Assembly (NCBI RefSeq): GCF_027942865.1
Contig: NC_134526.1
Coordinates: 573,001-637,000 of the forward strand
Source: Odontesthes bonariensis
Lineage: Eukaryota > Chordata > Actinopteri > Atheriniformes > Atherinopsidae
Reading direction: 5' to 3'
DNA length: 64,000 nt
Below are positions 59,517 through 64,000 of this stretch, one piece after another; the stretch's first letter is position 1, and the number at the start of each line of letters is the position of its first letter. Under the pieces are notes generated by a model, which was not told the DNA's origin, searched no databases, and worked only from the letters and a program-made list of their open reading frames with translations. The translations under genes and the position numbers were made by a program.

Positions 59517-60359
59517 AACACTGAAGAACAAGAATGAGTACGTCTGCGTTCTTTAAATGGAACCAGAGAGTTTATTTTACATTCTGAAGGGTTAAAGTTC
59601 GGGAGAAATGACCCCAGTCCGGAGGGTCCACTGAACAAAGTGACTTTTTGCTGAAGTAAACTCTGTTAGAGTAACTGTATTTCTAAGATTCAGTAAGAAC
59701 TCGAGCTTCTTAAGTAAAATGAAACATTTTATTAACGTAATACATGAATTATGGGGGAAGAGTAAGTTTTACTCAGGTTTACTCATACAGTTTAAATGTT
59801 TAATAGTTGTATGTACATAAACCTGGAAATACTACATAAACTTTACTCTGAAAGTGTATCGTTAAAATCTACTGAGTTACTTCATAACAGCAAATACTAC
59901 AGATATATAACATTTACTTAAAATTTTGAGTAAAATGATGTCCTGCCTATGAAAAACAAGTAGACTTAATGTTTAAATAAATATAAGTTAAAACTTAGAT
60001 GTAATTGAGTAAATGTTACTTAATATCTTCTAAACTGTTTTATGGTGAGTAAAATTTATCTGATATTGCAGCATTAAATATTACTGAAATCATTTGAGTG
60101 CAAATACTTACAAAGGGTTTTTTAAGTAAATCTTATGAGTTGTTTTTTTCAGGAGAAGTGAGCCCAGTCTGGATCGTATCAGAACATTTCAGAGGAGTTT
60201 CCCGTTGGTTCTGAGAATGTTTTCCTGCTGCAGGACCTCTGCTGTGAAACGTCTGAACTGTTTTTATCTGAACACTCACAGTTTGCAGCATGTGTGTGTT
60301 TATGTGCATTGATTTTCCTGATTTTCTCATCTTGGATGACAAGCGGTTCCTGCAGACTT
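59517..60359. other. samd14 intron, AT-rich, no gene seen
   Basis: AT-rich sequence with frequent AGTAAA/TTTACT motifs (59640-60130) that may be an old repeat. No exon with a SAMD14-like peptide was found. Confidence 0.45.
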
Positions 60360-63300
60360 TTACCCAACAGAGTCACATGACCCCCCAGCTGTGGTTTTAC
60401 CCCACAGAGTCACATGACCCCCCAGCTGTGGTTTTACCCCACAGAGTCACATGATCCCCCAGCTGTGGTTTTACCCAGCAGAGTCACATGACCCCCCAGC
60501 TGTGGTTTTACCCAACAGAGTCACATGACCCCCCAGCTGTGGTTTTACCCAACAGAGTCACATGATGCCCCAGCTGTGGTTTTACCCAACAGAGTCACAT
60601 GACCCCCCAGCTGTGGTTTTACCCCACAGAGTCACATGACCCCCCAGCTGTGGTTTTACCCAACAGAGTCACATGATGCCCCAGCTGTGGTTTTACCCCA
60701 CAGAGTCACATGACCCCCCAGCTGTGGTTTTACCCAACAGAGTCACATGACCCCCCAGCTGTGGTTTTACCCAACAGAGTCACATGATCCCCCAGCTGTG
60801 GTTTTACCCAACAGAGTCACATGACCCCCCAGCTGTGGTTTTACCCAACAGAGTCACATGACCCCCCAGCTGTGGTTTTACCCAACAGAGTCACATGATC
60901 CCCCAGCTGTGGTTTTACCCAACAGAGTCACATGACCCCCCAGCTGTGGTTTTACCCAACAGAGTCACATGACCCCCCAGCTGTGGTTTTACCCAACAGA
61001 GTCACATGACCCCCCAGCTGTGGTTTTACCCAACAGAGTCACATGATCCCCCAGCTGTGGTTTTACCCAACAGAGTCACATGACCCCCCAGCTGTGGTTT
61101 TACCCAACAGAGTCACATGACCCCCCAGCTGTGGTTTTACCCAACAGAGTCACATGATCCCCCAGCTGTGGTTTTACCCAACAGAGTCACATGACCCCCC
61201 AGCTGTGGTTTTACCCAACAGAGTCACATGACCCCCCAGCTGTGGTTTTACCCAACAGAGTCACATGACCCCCCAGCTGTGGTTTTACCCCACAGAGTCA
61301 CATGATGCCCCAGCTGTGGTTTTACCCAACAGAGTCACATGATGCCCCAGCTGTGGTTTTACCCAACAGAGTCACATGACCCCCCAGCTGTGGTTTTACC
61401 CCACAGAGTCACATGACCCCCCAGCTGTGGTTTTACCCAACAGAGTCACATGATGCCCCAGCTGTGGTTTTACCCCACAGAGTCACATGACCCCCCAGCT
61501 GTGGTTTTACCCAACAGAGTCACATGACCCCCCAGCTGTGGTTTTACCCAACAGAGTCACATGATCCCCCAGCTGTGGTTTTACCCAACAGAGTCACATG
61601 ACCCCCCAGCTGTGGTTTTACCCAACAGAGTCACATGACCCCCCAGCTGTGGTTTTACCCAACAGAGTCACATGATGCCCCAGCTGTGGTTTTACCCCAC
61701 AGAGTCACATGACCCCCCAGCTGTGGTTTTACCCAACAGAGTCACATGACCCCCCAGCTGTGGTTTTACCCAACAGAGTCACATGATGCCCCAGCTGTGG
61801 TTTTACCCCACAGAGTCACATGATGCCCCAGCTGTGGTTTTACCCCACAGAGTCACATGATGCCCCAGCTGTGGTTTTACCCCACAGAGTCACATGACCC
61901 CCCAGCTGTGGTTTTACCCAACAGAGTCACATGATCCCCCAGCTGTGGTTTTACCCAACAGAGTCACATGACCCCCCAGCTGTGGTTTTACCCAACAGAG
62001 TCACATGACCCCCCAGCTGTGGTTTTACCCAACAGAGTCACATGATGCCCCAGCTGTGGTTTTACCCCACAGAGTCACATGATGCCCCAGCTGTGGTTTT
62101 ACCCAACAGAGTCACATGACCCCCCAGCTGTGGTTTTACCCAACAGAGTCACATGACCCCCCAGCTGTGGTTTTACCCAACAGAGTCACATGACCCCCCA
62201 GCTGTGGTTTTACCCAACAGAGTCACATGACCCCCCAGCTGTGGTTTTACCCCACAGAGTCACATGACCCCCCAGCTGTGGTTTTACCCAACAGAGTCAC
62301 ATGACCCCCCAGCTGTGGTTTTACCCAACAGAGTCACATGATGCCCCAGCTGTGGTTTTACCCCACAGAGTCACATGACCCCCCAGCTGTGGTTTTACCC
62401 AACAGAGTCACATGATGCCCCAGCTGTGGTTTTACCCAACAGAGTCACATGATCCCCCAGCTGTGGTTTTACCCAACAGAGTCACATGACCCCCCAGCTG
62501 TGGTTTTACCCCACAGAGTCACATGATGCCCCAGCTGTGGTTTTACCCAGCAGAGTCACATGACCCCCCAGCTGTGGTTTTACCCAACAGAGTCACATGA
62601 TGCCCCAGCTGTGGTTTTACCCCACAGAGTCACATGATCCCCCAGCTGTGGTTTTACCCCACAGAGTCACATGATGCCCCAGCTGTGGTTTTACCCCACA
62701 GAGTCACATGACCCCCCAGCTGTGGTTTTACCCAACAGAGTCACATGATGCCCCAGCTGTGGTTTTACCCCACAGAGTCACATGATGCCCCAGCTGTGGT
62801 TTTACCCCACAGAGTCACATGATCCCCCAGCTGTGGTTTTACCCAACAGAGTCACATGATCCCCCAGCTGTGGTTTTACCCCACAGAGTCACATGACCCC
62901 CCAGCTGTGGTTTTACCCCACAGAGTCACATGACGCCCCAGCTGTGGTTTTACCCAGCAGAGTCACATGATGCCCCAGCTGTGGTTTTACCCCACAGAGT
63001 CACATGATGCCCCAGCTGTGGTTTTACCCCACAGAGTCACATGATCCCCCAGCTGTGGTTTTACCCCACAGAGTCACATGACCCCCCAGCTGTGGTTTTA
63101 CCCAGCAGAGTCACATGATGCCCCAGCTGTGGTTTTACCCCACAGAGTCACATGATGCCCCAGCTGTGGTTTTACCCAGCAGAGTCACATGATGCCCCAG
63201 CTGTGGTTTTACCCAGCAGAGTCACATGATCCCCCAGCTGTGGTTTTACCCAGCAGAGTCACATGATGCCCCAGCTGTGGTTTTACCCCACAGAGTCACA

Positions 63301-63797
63301 TGATGCCCCAGCTGTGGTTTTACCCCACAGAGTCACATGATGCCCCAGCTGTGGTTTTACCCCACAGAGTCACATGATGCCCCAGCTGTGGTTTTACCCC
63401 ACAGAGTCACATGACCCCCCAGCTGTGGTTTTACCCCACAGAGTCACATGACCCCCCAGCTGTGGTTTTACCCCACAGAGTCACATGACCCCCCAGCTGT
63501 GGTTTTACCCAGCAGAGTCACATGATGCCCCAGCTGTGCTTTTACCCCACAGAGTCACATGACCCCCCAGCTGTGGTTTTACCCCACAGAGTCACATGAT
63601 CCCCCAGCTGTGGTTTTACCCAGCAGAGTCACATGATCCCCCAGCTGTGGTTTTACCCCACAGAGTCACATGATCCCCCAGCTGTGGTTTTACCCCACAG
63701 AGTCACATGACCCCCCAGCTGTGGTTTTACCCCACAGAGTCACATCACCCCCCAGCTGTGGTTTTACCCAACAGAGTCACATGATCCCCCAGCTGTG
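60360..63797. repeat. 37-bp minisatellite, 3.4 kb
   Basis: About 93 copies of a 37-bp unit: AGTCACATGAC plus CCCCCAGCTGTGGTTTTACC plus CAACAG. Two positions vary: ATGACCCC, ATGATCCC or ATGATGCC, and CCAACAG, CCCACAG or CCAGCAG. Length is very uniform. It lies in a samd14 intron. The variant CCAACAG is common in the left half and CCCACAG/CCAGCAG in the right half. Confidence 0.97.
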
Positions 63798-63839
63798 GTT
63801 GGTGCTGTATGTGTGGTTAGAGCCCAGAGGACCTATGTT

Positions 63840-63894
63840 TATGTGCCGTAGACATGGACACACAAGGACTGTGTGTCCATGTCTACGGCACATA
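63840..63894. repeat. Perfect 25-bp hairpin with a 5-nt loop
   Basis: Arms 63840-63864 and 63870-63894 (TATGTGCCGTAGACATGGAC plus five more bases) are perfect reverse complements around AGGAC. It lies just past the end of the 37-bp array. Confidence 0.85.
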
Positions 63895-64000
63895 CATACA
63901 TTCACATTGGATTCTCTTGTTTCTCTTTTATCTGTTGGGGCCATGACTCATCTTCTTCACCATTAAAGCTCAGAGGAAGGAAAGAGCTCCATTAAACGTC

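Noticed and set aside
63840..63894. A microRNA gene
   Set aside because: The hairpin is perfect and has a 5-nt loop, unlike typical pre-miRNAs, which have bulges and a larger loop. It is kept only as a structural hairpin.
56924..64000. Possible further samd14 exons, including the SAM domain
   Set aside because: I looked for the expected continuation after the exon ending SHSQ and for SAM-domain peptides, and found none. The remaining exons are presumably beyond the window.

Overview
This is a eukaryotic window, almost certainly from a teleost fish. It holds intron-rich vertebrate genes, teleost-type DNA transposons (hAT, piggyBac, Tc1-like), LINE tails, a Penelope-like fragment, and an extreme load of minisatellites. 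By my rough sum, tandem arrays cover about 40% of the 64 kb. The species cannot be named from this sequence.

Four real genes are present. (1) A WNK kinase, best matched to WNK4, lies on the minus strand at 617-4861; only exon 1 and exon 2 are inside the window. (2) A complete psmd3 (26S proteasome lid subunit Rpn3) lies on the plus strand at 10274-22869, with 12 exons and 524 codons. (3) A complete csf3 (granulocyte colony-stimulating factor) lies on the plus strand at 37180-40136, with 5 exons and 199 codons and an AU-rich 3'UTR. (4) samd14 begins on the plus strand at 48123 and runs off the right edge; seven coding exons are present and the SAM-domain exons are missing. From my knowledge of the human map, all four orthologues lie on human 17q21 and PSMD3-CSF3 are direct neighbours there, so the block is conserved synteny. 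The genes do not form a pathway: a kinase of ion transport, a proteasome subunit, a cytokine and a scaffold-like SAM protein.

Layout: 1-4.9 kb wnk4 with two intronic arrays and a foldback element; 4.9-10 kb transposon-rich spacer; 10-23 kb psmd3, whose introns 2, 4, 5 and 10 are minisatellites; 23-37 kb a transposon graveyard (RecQ-like helicase piece, Penelope-like reverse transcriptase piece, a TIR element with a 2.9 kb array, a piggyBac element hollowed out by two arrays); 37-41 kb csf3; 42-57 kb samd14 5' part, with a 3.8 kb 33-bp array, nested hAT elements and a second nest (transposon, solo LTR, transposon); 57-59.5 kb a second piggyBac relic; 60.4-63.8 kb a 37-bp array.

The most interesting pattern is how the arrays arose. 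Several are built from functional junctions: the psmd3 exon 5 splice donor, including 14 exonic bases, is amplified roughly 85 times; the psmd3 exon 4 donor motif is amplified in intron 4 and again in inverse orientation in intron 10; the wnk4 intron 1 array abuts the donor and carries a donor-like motif in each unit. Others are built from transposon ends (a 7-bp array next to the terminus of a TIR element in four copies of differing length; an 18-bp array from the end of another TIR element). All very long open frames in the window are array artefacts, not proteins.
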